This document shows positions 52,726-64,000 of a DNA stretch of 64,000 bases, piece by piece; positions within the stretch are counted from its first letter, which is position 1, and each line of letters opens with the position of its first letter. The stretch is from Ideonella_A intermedia_A (GTDB lineage Bacteria > Pseudomonadota > Gammaproteobacteria > Burkholderiales > Burkholderiaceae_C). The translations under genes were made by a program, and so were the position numbers. The DNA lies in NCBI GenBank assembly GCA_943370175.1, contig CALRPU020000009.1:1-64000 (forward strand). Reading direction: 5' to 3'. The notes under the pieces are model-generated. The model saw only the letters and a list, made by a program, of their open reading frames with translations, searched no databases and had not been told where the DNA came from.

Positions 52726-53809
52726 GGGCGCTCCCGCGTGGCAGTTCCAGTTTCATGCGCAGGCCCAGGTCGGTGCGCGAGTCCGCGTGGGCCAGCGCGG
52801 TGTCCATGTCGATGTGGCCGGCGCGGTACAGCTCGAACAGGGACTGGTCGAAGGTGTTCATGCCGACCTCGGTGCTTTTGGCGATGGCGGGCTTCAGCTC
52901 GTCGATCGCGCCCTTGAGGATCAGGTCGCCGATGTAGGCCGAATGCAGCATGGTCTCGGTGGCCAGCACGAGCCCGCCGGTCACGGTCTTGATGAGGCGC
53001 TGCGAGATGACGCCGCGCAAGTTCATCGACAGGTCCATCAGCAGCTGCGCGTGCGCCGTCTCCGGAAAGAAGTTCAGGATGCGCTTGATCGCCTGGTTGG
53101 CGTTGTTGGCGTGCAGCGTGGACAAGCACAGGTGGCCGGTGTCGGCGTAGGTCAGCGCCTGCTGCATGGACTCGCGGTCGCGGATCTCGCCGATCACGAT
53201 GAGGTCTGGCGCCTGCCGCATCGCGTTGCGCAGGGCGTCGGCGAAGGACCAGGTGTCGATGCCCACCTCGCGCTGGTCGACGGTCGACAAGCGGTGCTGA
53301 AACAGGAACTCGATCGGGTCTTCGACCGTCAGGATGTGGCCCGGCTGGGTGCGTGCGCGGTGGTCGACCATGGCCGCCATCGTCGTGCTTTTGCCCGAGC
53401 CGGCGGCGCCCACCAGCAGCACGAGGCCCCGCGTCAGGGCGGCCAGTTCGGCGGTGACCGGCGGCAGGCCCAGTTCGGCGAAGTCGGCGAGGTTTTCCTT
53501 GATGTAGCGGGCGACCAGGGCGGTTTCGCCGCGCTGCTGGTAGACGTTGATGCGGAAGCGGCCCAGGCCCTCCGCGCCGATGCCCAGGTTGCATTCGAGC
53601 TTGCTTTCAAACGCCTGCACCTGCTTGTCGGACATCACGGAGTAGGCCAGCAGCTTGGGCTCGCCCGACTTGAGTGCCGGCAGCGGCAGGGGCCGCGACA
53701 CGCCCTTGACCTTGACGTGCGGCGGGGCCCCAACGGTGAGGAACAAGTCCGACCCTTGCAGGTCCACGAGCTGGCTCAGCAGCGGCAGCAATTCCAGCGT
53801 GTTCAACAT
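52715..53809 (-). CDS. PilT/PilU-type retraction ATPase
   Basis: 364 residues of the secretion-ATPase superfamily. The N-terminal domain begins LLPLLSQLVDLQGSDLFLTVG. Walker A is GAAGSGKST at 134-142, the Asp box lies in TVEDPIEFLF, Walker B is DLIVIGEIRD, and the His box lies in CLSTLHANNANQ. The C-terminus lacks the AIRNLI motif of PilT and ends in an extended tail, which favours PilU. These hexamers drive pilus retraction at the inner membrane. No other pilus gene is adjacent, but a GspE/PilB-type ATPase gene is 1.2 kb away. Confidence 0.85.
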   Translation of the reverse strand: MLNTLELLPLLSQLVDLQGSDLFLTVGAPPHVKVKGVSRPLPLPALKSGEPKLLAYSVMSDKQVQAFESKLECNLGIGAEGLGRFRINVYQQRGETALVARYIKENLADFAELGLPPVTAELAALTRGLVLLVGAAGSGKSTTMAAMVDHRARTQPGHILTVEDPIEFLFQHRLSTVDQREVGIDTWSFADALRNAMRQAPDLIVIGEIRDRESMQQALTYADTGHLCLSTLHANNANQAIKRILNFFPETAHAQLLMDLSMNLRGVISQRLIKTVTGGLVLATETMLHSAYIGDLILKGAIDELKPAIAKSTEVGMNTFDQSLFELYRAGHIDMDTALAHADSRTDLGLRMKLELPRGSAHAR

Positions 53810-53904
53810 GGCCTCCGACAGCGAATTTCAGGGCGGGTCGGCGTTCGCCGGGCCGCGCGCCTCGGAGCGCACAATACCCCGGTTATGGCTTCGCGGTGCA
53901 CTCC

Positions 53905-54963
53905 ATGCCAACGGATGACAGCCCGATCTTCGACCGCGCGCCGGCCCACATCGCGCCCCGCTTGCTGGGCCTGGTGGGCGAGGCCCTGGCCAGCGGCTTG
54001 ACGGCCGCACTGGCCGACCTCGACCGCGTCGACCGCGTGGCCGCGGTGCGGCGACTGTCGGCGCTGGAGCGCCTGGGGGTGCAGCTTCAGCAAGTGGCGC
54101 GCATGGTGGCCCACGAAGGCCGCGAACCGCTGGAAGACATCGACCTGACCTTGGCCTGCAGCCAGGCCCTCGACAAAGGGCGGGCGCAGGCCCAGGGCGT
54201 TCGCGTGCGGCTGACTGGCTCGCCGCTGATGGTGCGGGCCAACGCGGCGGCACTCGAACAAGTGCTCGACCTGCTGTTGGCGGACGGCCTCGAACGGGCC
54301 AGTGCCATCGACATCGCCGTGGGCGCCGTGGGCCAGCCGGCCCAGGCCACGGTGCGCATCGACGTCACGCGACAACCCGGCCTGCCGACCGCGCCCGCGC
54401 TGCACGGCCTGGGCCACGAGCCCTCGGCCCTGCGCCCGATGCTGGCGCAACTGCTGGCGGCTGGGGCCGGGCTGCAGCTGCGGTCCAGCAGCCTGGGCAT
54501 GCTGTCGACCTGGATGGTGGTGGTGCCCAACACCGACGCCGCCGAGCCGTTGCCCGCCGACGACGCGCTGTTGCCGCGCACCCCGGTCGCGGTGGGGGCC
54601 CACATCCTCGTCATCGACCCGCGCGCCAGCTCGCGCTTGTTGGCGCATGAATTGCTGAAGGGCGCGGGCATGGTGGTCGATGCGGTGGAATCGCTGGCGC
54701 AGGCCGCCGCCGCGTTGCGCGACCACGACCCGGACGTCGTGGTCAGCGGCCTGCCACGCCACACCGCCGGCCTGGTCGAACTGATGGACGAGGTGCGTGG
54801 CCGCTGGCCTTCGGCGCGGCTCATCGAGCTGGTCGACGAGGACAACGCCTTCGCGTTCTCGATGCCCGGGGCCGACGCGCCGGGCCGCTTGTCGCGCAGC
54901 GAACTGGCCGAGCACCTGGTCTCGGCGGTGTCGCAGGAAATCGACGCGGCGCGCCGCGTCTGA
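53905..54963 (+). CDS. Degenerate histidine-kinase/receiver-like protein
   Basis: 352 residues from the ATG at 53905 (a GTG at 53896 is also possible). Residues about 80-205 have the helical and beta pattern of a HATPase domain, but the ATP-binding N-box is degenerate (LDLLLADGLERA) and no phospho-accepting histidine is evident. Residues about 230-350 look like a receiver domain (ILVIDPRASSRLLAHELL), with Ser281 in DVVVSGLPRH where the phosphorylated aspartate should be. Catalysis is therefore unlikely, and it probably works as a binding or scaffold protein. It lies between the convergent GspE/PilB-type gene and the divergent PilT/PilU-type gene. Confidence 0.7.
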   Translation: MPTDDSPIFDRAPAHIAPRLLGLVGEALASGLTAALADLDRVDRVAAVRRLSALERLGVQLQQVARMVAHEGREPLEDIDLTLACSQALDKGRAQAQGVRVRLTGSPLMVRANAAALEQVLDLLLADGLERASAIDIAVGAVGQPAQATVRIDVTRQPGLPTAPALHGLGHEPSALRPMLAQLLAAGAGLQLRSSSLGMLSTWMVVVPNTDAAEPLPADDALLPRTPVAVGAHILVIDPRASSRLLAHELLKGAGMVVDAVESLAQAAAALRDHDPDVVVSGLPRHTAGLVELMDEVRGRWPSARLIELVDEDNAFAFSMPGADAPGRLSRSELAEHLVSAVSQEIDAARRV

Positions 54964-54985
54964 GTCGGCCCGGCCGTGGCCCCGA

Positions 54986-57598
54986 TCAGGCATTGCTGGT
55001 GGCACGAACCTCTTCCATCGTGGTGATGCCGGCCAGCACTTTGTCGATGCCGTCCTGGCGCAGCGTGCGCATGCCCTCGGCCATCGCGGTGGTCTGCAGC
55101 TCTTCGGCGCGGGCGCCGGTCTGCACCAGGTGGCGCAGCGCGCGGCTGATCACCATCAGCTCGTGCAGGCCCGCGCGGCCCTTGTGGCCGCTGTCGCTGC
55201 AGCGCGCGCAGCCGGGGCTGTGGTGGCGCATCAGGCGGCCGTCCACGGCGTGGCGGCCCATCCAGCTGGACAGCACGTCGTCGCGGCTGACCGGTGGCTC
55301 GCCCGACCCGAAGGCGTGCATGTAGTCGCCCAGCCATTCGTCCACGTCGGACGCGGTGGCCGGCTCGCTGACGCGGCAGCTCTTGCACAGTCGCCGCACC
55401 AGGCGCTGGGCCAGCACGGCCAGCAGCGAGTCGGCGAAATTGAACGGGTCCATGCCCATGTCCAGCAGGCGGGTGACGGTTTCCGGCGCGCTGTTGGTGT
55501 GCAGGGTGCTCAGCACCAGGTGGCCCGTCAGCGAGGCCTCGACCGCCATGTTGGCCGTCTCCTTGTCGCGGATTTCGCCGACCATGATGACGTCCGGGTC
55601 GGCGCGCAGGAAGGCGCGCAGCGCCTTGGCAAAGGTCCAGTCGATCTTCGGGTTGACCTGCACCTGGCGCAGCCCGGGCTGGGTGATTTCCACCGGGTCC
55701 TCGGCCGTCCAGATCTTGCGCTCGGGCACGTTGATGAAGCTCAGCACCGAGTGCAGCGTGGTCGTCTTGCCCGAGCCGGTCGGGCCCACGCACAACACCA
55801 TGCCGTAGGGGCGCTCCACCGCGGTCTTGAGCTCCCGCAGGTTGTATTCGGACAGCCCCAGGTCGTCGACCGGCATCGGCTTGGCCGAGGCCAGGATCCG
55901 CATCACCACGTCTTCCAGGCTGTGGTTGGTCGGGATGGTGGCCACACGCAGCTCCAGCCGGTGCTGGGGCATGAACTTCGCGAAATTGATCTTGCCGTCC
56001 TGTGGCTTGCGGCGCTCGGAGATGTCGAGGTCGCACATGATCTTGATGCGCGCCACCAACGCGGCGCGGTAGCTGGACGGCAGCTCCAGGTAGGTGGTGA
56101 GCACGCCGTCCTTGCGGAAGCGGATGCGCACTTTTTCCTTGCCGGGATAGCACTCGATGTGGATGTCGCTGACCGCCTCGCGGCTGGCTTCCACGATCAT
56201 GTTGTTGATCAGGCGCACCAGCGAGTTGTCGGACTGCTCGATCTGCACCTCTTCTTCGGTGCCTTGCCCCTGGCCTTCCTTTTCCAGCGTCTCCAGCAGC
56301 TGGTCGGTCATCTTGGCGCCCGCGCCTTCGAGCTCGCCGGGTTCGGGGGTGATGCTGTCCGTGGTGTCGCCGATGCGCGCGTACTCGCGGCGGATCGCGG
56401 CGTCGATGTTGCGGCACTGGGCCAGCACCGGGATGACCTTGACCTGGGCGAAGAACTCCGCCTCGTCCACCGCGTTGCGGCGGCGCGCCGGGTCGTCCAG
56501 CGCCACCACCAGGCGGCCGTCGCGGATCAGCAGCGGCAGCAGTTTCAGCCGGTTGGCCACCTGGTGGCTGAGCTGCTTGAGGGCGGCGGTTTCCACCGGG
56601 AACACGTCGATGTCGACCAGCGGGTAGCCCATCTTGCGCGACAGGGCCGTCTGCAGGTCGGCCGCGCTGACGATGCCCATGCGCACCAGCAGTTCACCGA
56701 GCGGCACATTGCGGTCCTTGGACTGCTGCGACAGCGCGGCCTGCAACTGCTCGTCGGTGACCATGCCCAGCGAGGTCAGGGCCTCGCCGATGCGGATGAT
56801 GGGCATCTTGGCCTGGCGGTCGATGGCCTCGAACAACTGGTCGGCGGTCACCACCTTGCGCGCCAGCAGGATGTCACCGAGCTTCTGGTTGCGCAGCTCG
56901 TTTTGCTTGTCCACGGCCAGGTTCACCTCGTCCACCGTGGCGGCCTGCTGTTCCACCAGCAGCTCGCCGATGCGTTCGCCCAGCTCGAAGCTGCTGTAGG
57001 CGCCCTGTGGGAAAAACAGCCGCTGCACCTTGTCGGTGTCGTCCACCGGGGGAAACACGAACAGGCCGTAGGGGCTTTCGACGTGGCCGACCGTCTCGCC
57101 GCTCACGGGGTCGCCCTGCACCAGGTTGACCCGGTAACGGGAGCGCGGGCGCTGCGCCAGCATCGCGGCATGGGGGTCGTCGTGGTCCACCGCGCGGGGG
57201 GCGATGACCGAGGTCAGCAGCACGCTGCGGAAGTGGTCGAACTTCAGCGGCAAGGTGGTGCGCGCCGGCGGAATCTGCACGTGCAGCACCGATTCCTCGG
57301 GCACGAAGAAGGTCAGCCGCCCGCGGGTTCGCTTGCCGTTCTGGCCCTCGATCTCGCAAGGCTGTGACTGCATCTGCTTTTCCGGGCCGGGGTAGCAGGC
57401 GAAGGGGGGCGTGGGCCAGCGGAAGGGCTCGCGGTTGAGCTTGTCCGCATCGGGGTGGCTCAGCGGGGCCGGGGACGAGGCGATGTCCAGCGGTGGCAGC
57501 GAGTCGCCGCCGGTCCTGGCCTGGGCGGGCGAGGGCGGGGCGGGCACGTTGGTCGGGCTCACCACTTCCCAGTTCATCAGGTGGGTCTCGTTCGGCAT
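54986..57598 (-). CDS. GspE/PilB-type assembly ATPase with long N-terminal region
   Basis: 870 residues if the ATG at 57598 is used; an ATG at 57577 is also possible. An N-terminal region (about 1-180, FVPEESVLHVQIPPA) is followed by two or three MshEN-type modules (GERIGELLVEQQAATVDEVN, GELLVRMGIVSAADLQTAL) that in relatives bind cyclic-di-GMP. The ATPase domain has Walker A GPTGSGKTTTLHSVL, Asp box WTAEDPVEIT, Walker B DVIMVGEIRD and His box STLHTNSAPE. Zinc-binding cysteines occur as CKSC and CARC. It assembles a pilus or pseudopilus at the inner membrane. The nearby HD-GYP gene fits cyclic-di-GMP control. Confidence 0.9.
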   Translation of the reverse strand: MPNETHLMNWEVVSPTNVPAPPSPAQARTGGDSLPPLDIASSPAPLSHPDADKLNREPFRWPTPPFACYPGPEKQMQSQPCEIEGQNGKRTRGRLTFFVPEESVLHVQIPPARTTLPLKFDHFRSVLLTSVIAPRAVDHDDPHAAMLAQRPRSRYRVNLVQGDPVSGETVGHVESPYGLFVFPPVDDTDKVQRLFFPQGAYSSFELGERIGELLVEQQAATVDEVNLAVDKQNELRNQKLGDILLARKVVTADQLFEAIDRQAKMPIIRIGEALTSLGMVTDEQLQAALSQQSKDRNVPLGELLVRMGIVSAADLQTALSRKMGYPLVDIDVFPVETAALKQLSHQVANRLKLLPLLIRDGRLVVALDDPARRRNAVDEAEFFAQVKVIPVLAQCRNIDAAIRREYARIGDTTDSITPEPGELEGAGAKMTDQLLETLEKEGQGQGTEEEVQIEQSDNSLVRLINNMIVEASREAVSDIHIECYPGKEKVRIRFRKDGVLTTYLELPSSYRAALVARIKIMCDLDISERRKPQDGKINFAKFMPQHRLELRVATIPTNHSLEDVVMRILASAKPMPVDDLGLSEYNLRELKTAVERPYGMVLCVGPTGSGKTTTLHSVLSFINVPERKIWTAEDPVEITQPGLRQVQVNPKIDWTFAKALRAFLRADPDVIMVGEIRDKETANMAVEASLTGHLVLSTLHTNSAPETVTRLLDMGMDPFNFADSLLAVLAQRLVRRLCKSCRVSEPATASDVDEWLGDYMHAFGSGEPPVSRDDVLSSWMGRHAVDGRLMRHHSPGCARCSDSGHKGRAGLHELMVISRALRHLVQTGARAEELQTTAMAEGMRTLRQDGIDKVLAGITTMEEVRATSNA

Positions 57599-57839
57599 CT
57601 CGGCATCTCGGCGGTCGGGACGGGCGGTGCACGCCCGGCGGCCAGGGTGGCCACCCCGGTGTGCGCGGGTCAGCGCGATGATGCCTCGAAGCGGGCCGCT
57701 TGATCGTCGGAAAAGCCCGGGCGAAGCCGACCCAGATCGTGGTGGCGCGGGCCACCGAACCGCCGGGCCGGCCCTGCGATTGAATCGCCCCGGCACTCAG
57801 GCGATCATTGCCCTCGCGCCCTCACCCTGGAAGCCCTGC

Positions 57840-61580
<3,741 letters not shown>

Positions 61581-61925
61581 TCAACGGCCGCTGGCGGGGG
61601 CCGATGGGGGCGCGCTGGCGGCCATCGCTGCGCTGGCGGCACCCGCTGCGCTGGCTGGGCGTGCCGCGCTGGCCGCCTGCGCGGCACTCGCCGCCCGCAC
61701 CGCGCTCGCGGGCGGCCCGTTCGGCTCGGCGATCACGGTCACGGGCACCAGCGTCGGTCCGGTGAGGTAGCGCACCCAGCGGCCGCCCGGCCGCTCGCCG
61801 GTCATCAGCACCACGATGCCGATTGGCACGGTCAGGGCCACGATCACCGCCAGCAGGCGAACGCGTCGGCGCGCGGGGCGCCAGTGCTCGGTGGGCGGCG
61901 TCCCCGGGGAACTCGAAGGTCTCAT
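61581..61925 (-). CDS. Small hypothetical membrane protein with Ala-rich tail
   Basis: 114 residues from the ATG at 61925. A basic, proline-containing N-terminus is followed by one hydrophobic helix (LLAVIVALTVPIGIVVLMTG) and a short stretch (GGRWVRYLTGPTLVPVTVI). The tail is almost pure Ala with Ser and Pro (AASAAQAASAARPASAAG). The first 60 residues have the properties of a real protein; the tail is low complexity. No family recognised. It converges on the oxoprolinase gene with no gap, and is divergent from pcp. Confidence 0.55.
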   Translation of the reverse strand: MRPSSSPGTPPTEHWRPARRRVRLLAVIVALTVPIGIVVLMTGERPGGRWVRYLTGPTLVPVTVIAEPNGPPASAVRAASAAQAASAARPASAAGAASAAMAASAPPSAPASGR

Positions 61926-61979
61926 GCCGTTCAGCTTACCGTGGCCACCCTGGCCGGCGCAGGGGCGGGGGCGTGCGGC

Positions 61980-61985
61980 TAAGCT
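61980..61985 (+). promoter_or_regulatory. Candidate -10 hexamer of pcp
   Basis: TAAGCT ends 7 bases before the pcp ATG at 61993. A mirror-image TAAGCT on the reverse strand (61933-61938) precedes the small membrane protein gene by a similar distance. Neither gene has a ribosome binding site in between, so both transcripts could be leaderless. Confidence 0.25.
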
Positions 61986-61992
61986 CGGGCGC

Positions 61993-62670
61993 ATGGAAGA
62001 TGCGTTGTTGCTCACCGGTTTCGAACCCTTCGGGGGCGATGCGCTCAACCCCTCGGCGCAGCTGATTCAGGCGCTGGCCGCCGAGCGCATCGGCGGCCTG
62101 CGCGTGGTCGCCCAGGTGCTGCCCTGCACCTTCGCCGGCGCGCCATTGACGCTGGCGCGCGCGGTGGCGCACCACCGGCCGCGGCTGGTGCTGGCCACCG
62201 GGCTGGCCGGCGGGCGCAGTGAGCTGTCGTTCGAGCGGGTTGCCATCAACCTGATCGACGCGCGCATTCCGGACAACGCTGGCGCCCAGCCAGTGGACGA
62301 CCCGGTGGTGCCCGGCGGGCCCACGGCGCATTTCGCCACGTTGCCGGTCAAGGCGATGGTCCAGGCGGCGCGGGCGGCGGGGGTGCCGGCGGGCGTGTCC
62401 TTCAGCGCGGGCAGCTTTGTGTGCAACCAAGTGTTTTATGCGCTGCAGCACCTGCTGGCGTCCGAGCCGGCGGGCGCCCCGCTGGGCGGCGGCTTTGTGC
62501 ACCTGCCGTGGTTGCCCGAACAGGCGGTGGGCCGGCCCGGCCAGCCCAGCATGACGCTGGGCACCATGGCCTTGGGCCTGCGCGCCGCGTTGCTCGCTGC
62601 CGTCACCCACCCGACCCCGCTCCACCGGAACCTCGCCGCCACGCCGTGGTCCGAAGGGCAGATTGCCTGA
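61993..62670 (+). CDS. pcp: Pyroglutamyl-peptidase I
   Basis: 225 residues. The N-terminal segment LLTGFEPFGGDALNPS is the family signature. The catalytic glutamate lies in the SFERVAINLIDARIPDN stretch and the nucleophile cysteine in SFSAGSFVCNQVFY; the catalytic histidine follows in GGFVHLPWLPEQ. It removes N-terminal pyroglutamate from peptides in the cytoplasm. The 5-oxoprolinase gene upstream on the same strand, with the small reverse-strand gene between, can convert the released product to glutamate. Confidence 0.93.
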   Translation: MEDALLLTGFEPFGGDALNPSAQLIQALAAERIGGLRVVAQVLPCTFAGAPLTLARAVAHHRPRLVLATGLAGGRSELSFERVAINLIDARIPDNAGAQPVDDPVVPGGPTAHFATLPVKAMVQAARAAGVPAGVSFSAGSFVCNQVFYALQHLLASEPAGAPLGGGFVHLPWLPEQAVGRPGQPSMTLGTMALGLRAALLAAVTHPTPLHRNLAATPWSEGQIA

Positions 62671-62738
62671 CAACGACAGCGGCGCTCCAAGCGCCGCAGC
62701 CCCCAGCCCCCAGCCCCTGAACCACGCCACGCCAAGCC

Positions 62739-63188
62739 ATGACGCCCCGACAGATTGCCTCCCACGCCCTGGCCTCCGCGCTGTCGATGGGCCTGATCGG
62801 CACCGCCCAGGCCCACCAACCCGGCGACGACCCGCCCGGCAAGGAGCGCTGCTACGGCGTGTCCCGTCCCGGCGAAAACCACTGCGCCAACCTGGCCGGC
62901 ACGCACGACTGCGCTGGCCAGTCGGCCGTCGACAAGGACCCGGGCGAATGGCAGTACGTGGCCCGCGGCAGCTGCAAGAAGCTCAAGGGTCTGAGCGTGG
63001 CCGAGGCCACGGCGCGGTTCAAGGCCGCCGCCAAGGCGACGCCATCGGCTGCGCCGACCGCCCCGGCGCCCCGCGTGGCGCCCCACGCAACGCCCACCCC
63101 AGCGCCCAACCCAACGCCCAACCCGGCGCCCAACCCAACGCCCAACCCACGGCTGACCCCATCGGCCTCCCCGAGCGGTCGGGGCTGA
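62739..63188 (+). CDS. bufA1: Bufferin precursor BufA1 (DUF2282) with Pro/Asn-rich tail
   Basis: 149 residues. The signal peptide ends at about residue 25 (TAQA). The core has the four bufferin cysteines: Cys38 in ERCYGVS, Cys49 in NHCANLAG, Cys58 in HDCAGQS and Cys79 in RGSCKKL, with the invariant DPGEWQYV stretch between the third and fourth. In bufferins the BufB-BufC enzymes turn cysteines into thiooxazole rings, giving a periplasmic metal (copper) binder. Most precursors stop soon after the fourth cysteine; here about 50 further residues end in an NPTPNPAPNPTPNP tail. bufB starts 4 bp after the stop. Confidence 0.9.
   Translation: MTPRQIASHALASALSMGLIGTAQAHQPGDDPPGKERCYGVSRPGENHCANLAGTHDCAGQSAVDKDPGEWQYVARGSCKKLKGLSVAEATARFKAAAKATPSAAPTAPAPRVAPHATPTPAPNPTPNPAPNPTPNPRLTPSASPSGRG
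63088..63152 (+). repeat. Short tandem repeat encoding the Pro/Asn tail of BufA1
   Basis: Repeated 12-bp-like units (AACCCAACGCCC and close variants) encode alternating Pro-Asn-Pro-Thr/Ala. Unit number could vary by slippage without breaking the frame when whole units are gained or lost. Confidence 0.75.
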
Positions 63189-63192
63189 GACC

Positions 63193-64000
63193 ATGCCCGC
63201 CGCCCCGCGGGCGGGCATTGGCCTGCGTCACCCGCACGTGCACGCGCTGCTGGCCCGCCGCCCGCCGCTGGGCTTCGTCGAGGTGCATGCCGAAAACCAT
63301 TTTGCCGACGGTGGGGCCAGCGTCCACATGCTGGACGCCGTGCGCCAGCACTGGCCGGTCAGTCTGCACGCGGTCGGCCTGGGCCTGGGGTCGGCGGCGG
63401 GTCTGGACACCGACCACCTGACGCGCCTGGCGCAATTGGCCCGCCGGGTCGACGCCTTCCGGGTGTCCGACCACGCCTGCTTTGCGCGGGTGGACCGCGG
63501 CCCCGACCAGCCGCCGGTGCATGCCAACGACCTGCTGCCCCTCGCATTCACCGACGCGGCGCTCGAGCTGTTGTGCCGCCACGTCGATCAGGCGCAGCAG
63601 GCCCTGCAACGGCCGATGCTGGTCGAACACCTCGCCGCGGTGTTGGCCCATCGGGACGACCAGTGGCCCGAGCCCGACTTTCTCGTCGCCCTGTGCCGGC
63701 GCACCGGTTGCGGGCTGCTGCTGGACGTCAACAACCTGCTGGTCAATGCCCTGAACGCCGGCGTGGCCGACCCCTTGGCCCATGGCCGCGCCTGGATGGA
63801 CGCGCTGCCCGCCCGCGGCGTGGTGGGCGAGATCCACCTGGCCGGGCACCTCGACCGCCGCGCCGACGGCGACCCGCTGGTCATCGATGACCATGGCCGC
63901 CCCGTGTGCGACGCCGTGTGGGCCCTGCACGCGCACGCGCTGCGCCGCTTCGGCGCGGTGCCCAGCCTCGTGGAATGGGACACCCGGCTGCCGGCGCTGG
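63193..64000 (+). CDS. bufB: Bufferin-modifying enzyme BufB (DUF692/MNIO family), partial
   Basis: The ATG at 63193 opens a frame that continues to the window edge; about 269 residues are visible and the C-terminus is missing. Signature segments of the multinuclear non-heme iron oxidative enzymes are VEVHAENHF, SLHAVGLGLGS, RVSDHACF, VEHLAAVLAH, CGLLLDVNNLLVN and VVGEIHLAGH; several of these hold His, Asp or Glu iron ligands. With BufC it oxidises cysteines of BufA1 in the cytoplasm before export. The gene order bufA1-bufB is the standard one, so bufC (DUF2063) is expected just outside the window. Confidence 0.92.
   Translation, partial: MPAAPRAGIGLRHPHVHALLARRPPLGFVEVHAENHFADGGASVHMLDAVRQHWPVSLHAVGLGLGSAAGLDTDHLTRLAQLARRVDAFRVSDHACFARVDRGPDQPPVHANDLLPLAFTDAALELLCRHVDQAQQALQRPMLVEHLAAVLAHRDDQWPEPDFLVALCRRTGCGLLLDVNNLLVNALNAGVADPLAHGRAWMDALPARGVVGEIHLAGHLDRRADGDPLVIDDHGRPVCDAVWALHAHALRRFGAVPSLVEWDTRLPAL

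Noticed and set aside
53885..54001. ATG at 53885 as the start of another gene
   Set aside because: It opens a different frame from the 352-residue protein; the product is an Arg/Ala-rich shadow without domains.
57593..57608. Tandem CGGCATCT duplication at the start of the GspE/PilB-type gene
   Set aside because: Only two 8-bp copies. It creates two overlapping ATGs in different frames but is too short to claim function.

Overview
The window is a chromosomal segment of a strongly GC-rich betaproteobacterium of the order Burkholderiales, most likely Comamonadaceae or a close relative. The evidence is gene content and order: a UbiH-like hydroxylase followed by dsbC, the run xseB-ispA-dxs followed by folE2, and a form II CO-dehydrogenase-like operon. 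Genes are packed tightly on both strands and no gap exceeds about 250 bases. I see no rRNA, tRNA, CRISPR array, insertion sequence or prophage gene. The first gene (MOSC domain) and the last (bufB) run off the window ends.

Layout. 1-4.9 kb: a UbiH-like flavin hydroxylase, periplasmic isomerase DsbC, polyphosphate kinase and a SixA-type phosphatase. 5-17.7 kb: an unusual surface locus. A membrane Ser/Thr kinase with a C-terminal DUF4384-like domain converges on a reverse-strand series TpsB, giant TpsA, OmpA-like protein and a membrane-anchored protein with an HExxH motif. The TpsA carries nine YDG-type repeats and ends in a caspase-like (peptidase C14) domain with an intact His/Cys dyad. 17.9-29.4 kb: housekeeping and stress genes (Ppx/GppA, a Tat-exported dienelactone hydrolase-like protein, UspA, 3-mercaptopyruvate sulfurtransferase, an EamA transporter, a Rieske oxygenase, XseB, IspA, Dxs, FolE2, and an EgtB/SenA-like protein that lacks one expected iron-binding histidine). 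29.5-34.8 kb: a small membrane protein, then a tungstate uptake operon (tupBCA plus a ModA-like protein) divergent from a ModE-type regulator with an (Arg-Asp)9 hexanucleotide microsatellite.

35-43.3 kb: a molybdenum hydroxylase operon with the form II signature (subunit order S-L-M, AYRGAGR in the active-site loop), followed by its maturation genes (MoxR-type AAA+ ATPase, VWA protein, CoxG, XdhC/CoxF). The oxyanion transporter upstream plausibly serves enzymes of this kind, and the XdhC/CoxF protein would help finish the cofactor. 43.5-49.7 kb: a quinoprotein module: SoxYZ-like carrier, metallo-beta-lactamase-fold partner, histidine kinase, LuxR-type response regulator, and a PQQ alcohol dehydrogenase whose active site has the extra aspartate typical of lanthanide-dependent enzymes. 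A near-identical 21-bp element lies upstream of both the cox operon and the SoxYZ-like gene.

49.7-57.6 kb: an epimerase, a DUF1275 membrane protein, an HD-GYP response regulator overlapping a PilT/PilU-type ATPase, a degenerate kinase/receiver protein, and a GspE/PilB-type ATPase. This suggests a surface-motility or secretion theme linked to cyclic-di-GMP. 57.8-62.7 kb: a fused 5-oxoprolinase and pyroglutamyl peptidase, which together could convert N-terminal pyroglutamate to glutamate. 62.7-64 kb: the start of a bufferin operon (bufA1 then partial bufB), a ribosomally made, post-translationally modified metal-binding peptide system. Here the precursor has an unusual Pro/Asn-repeat tail.
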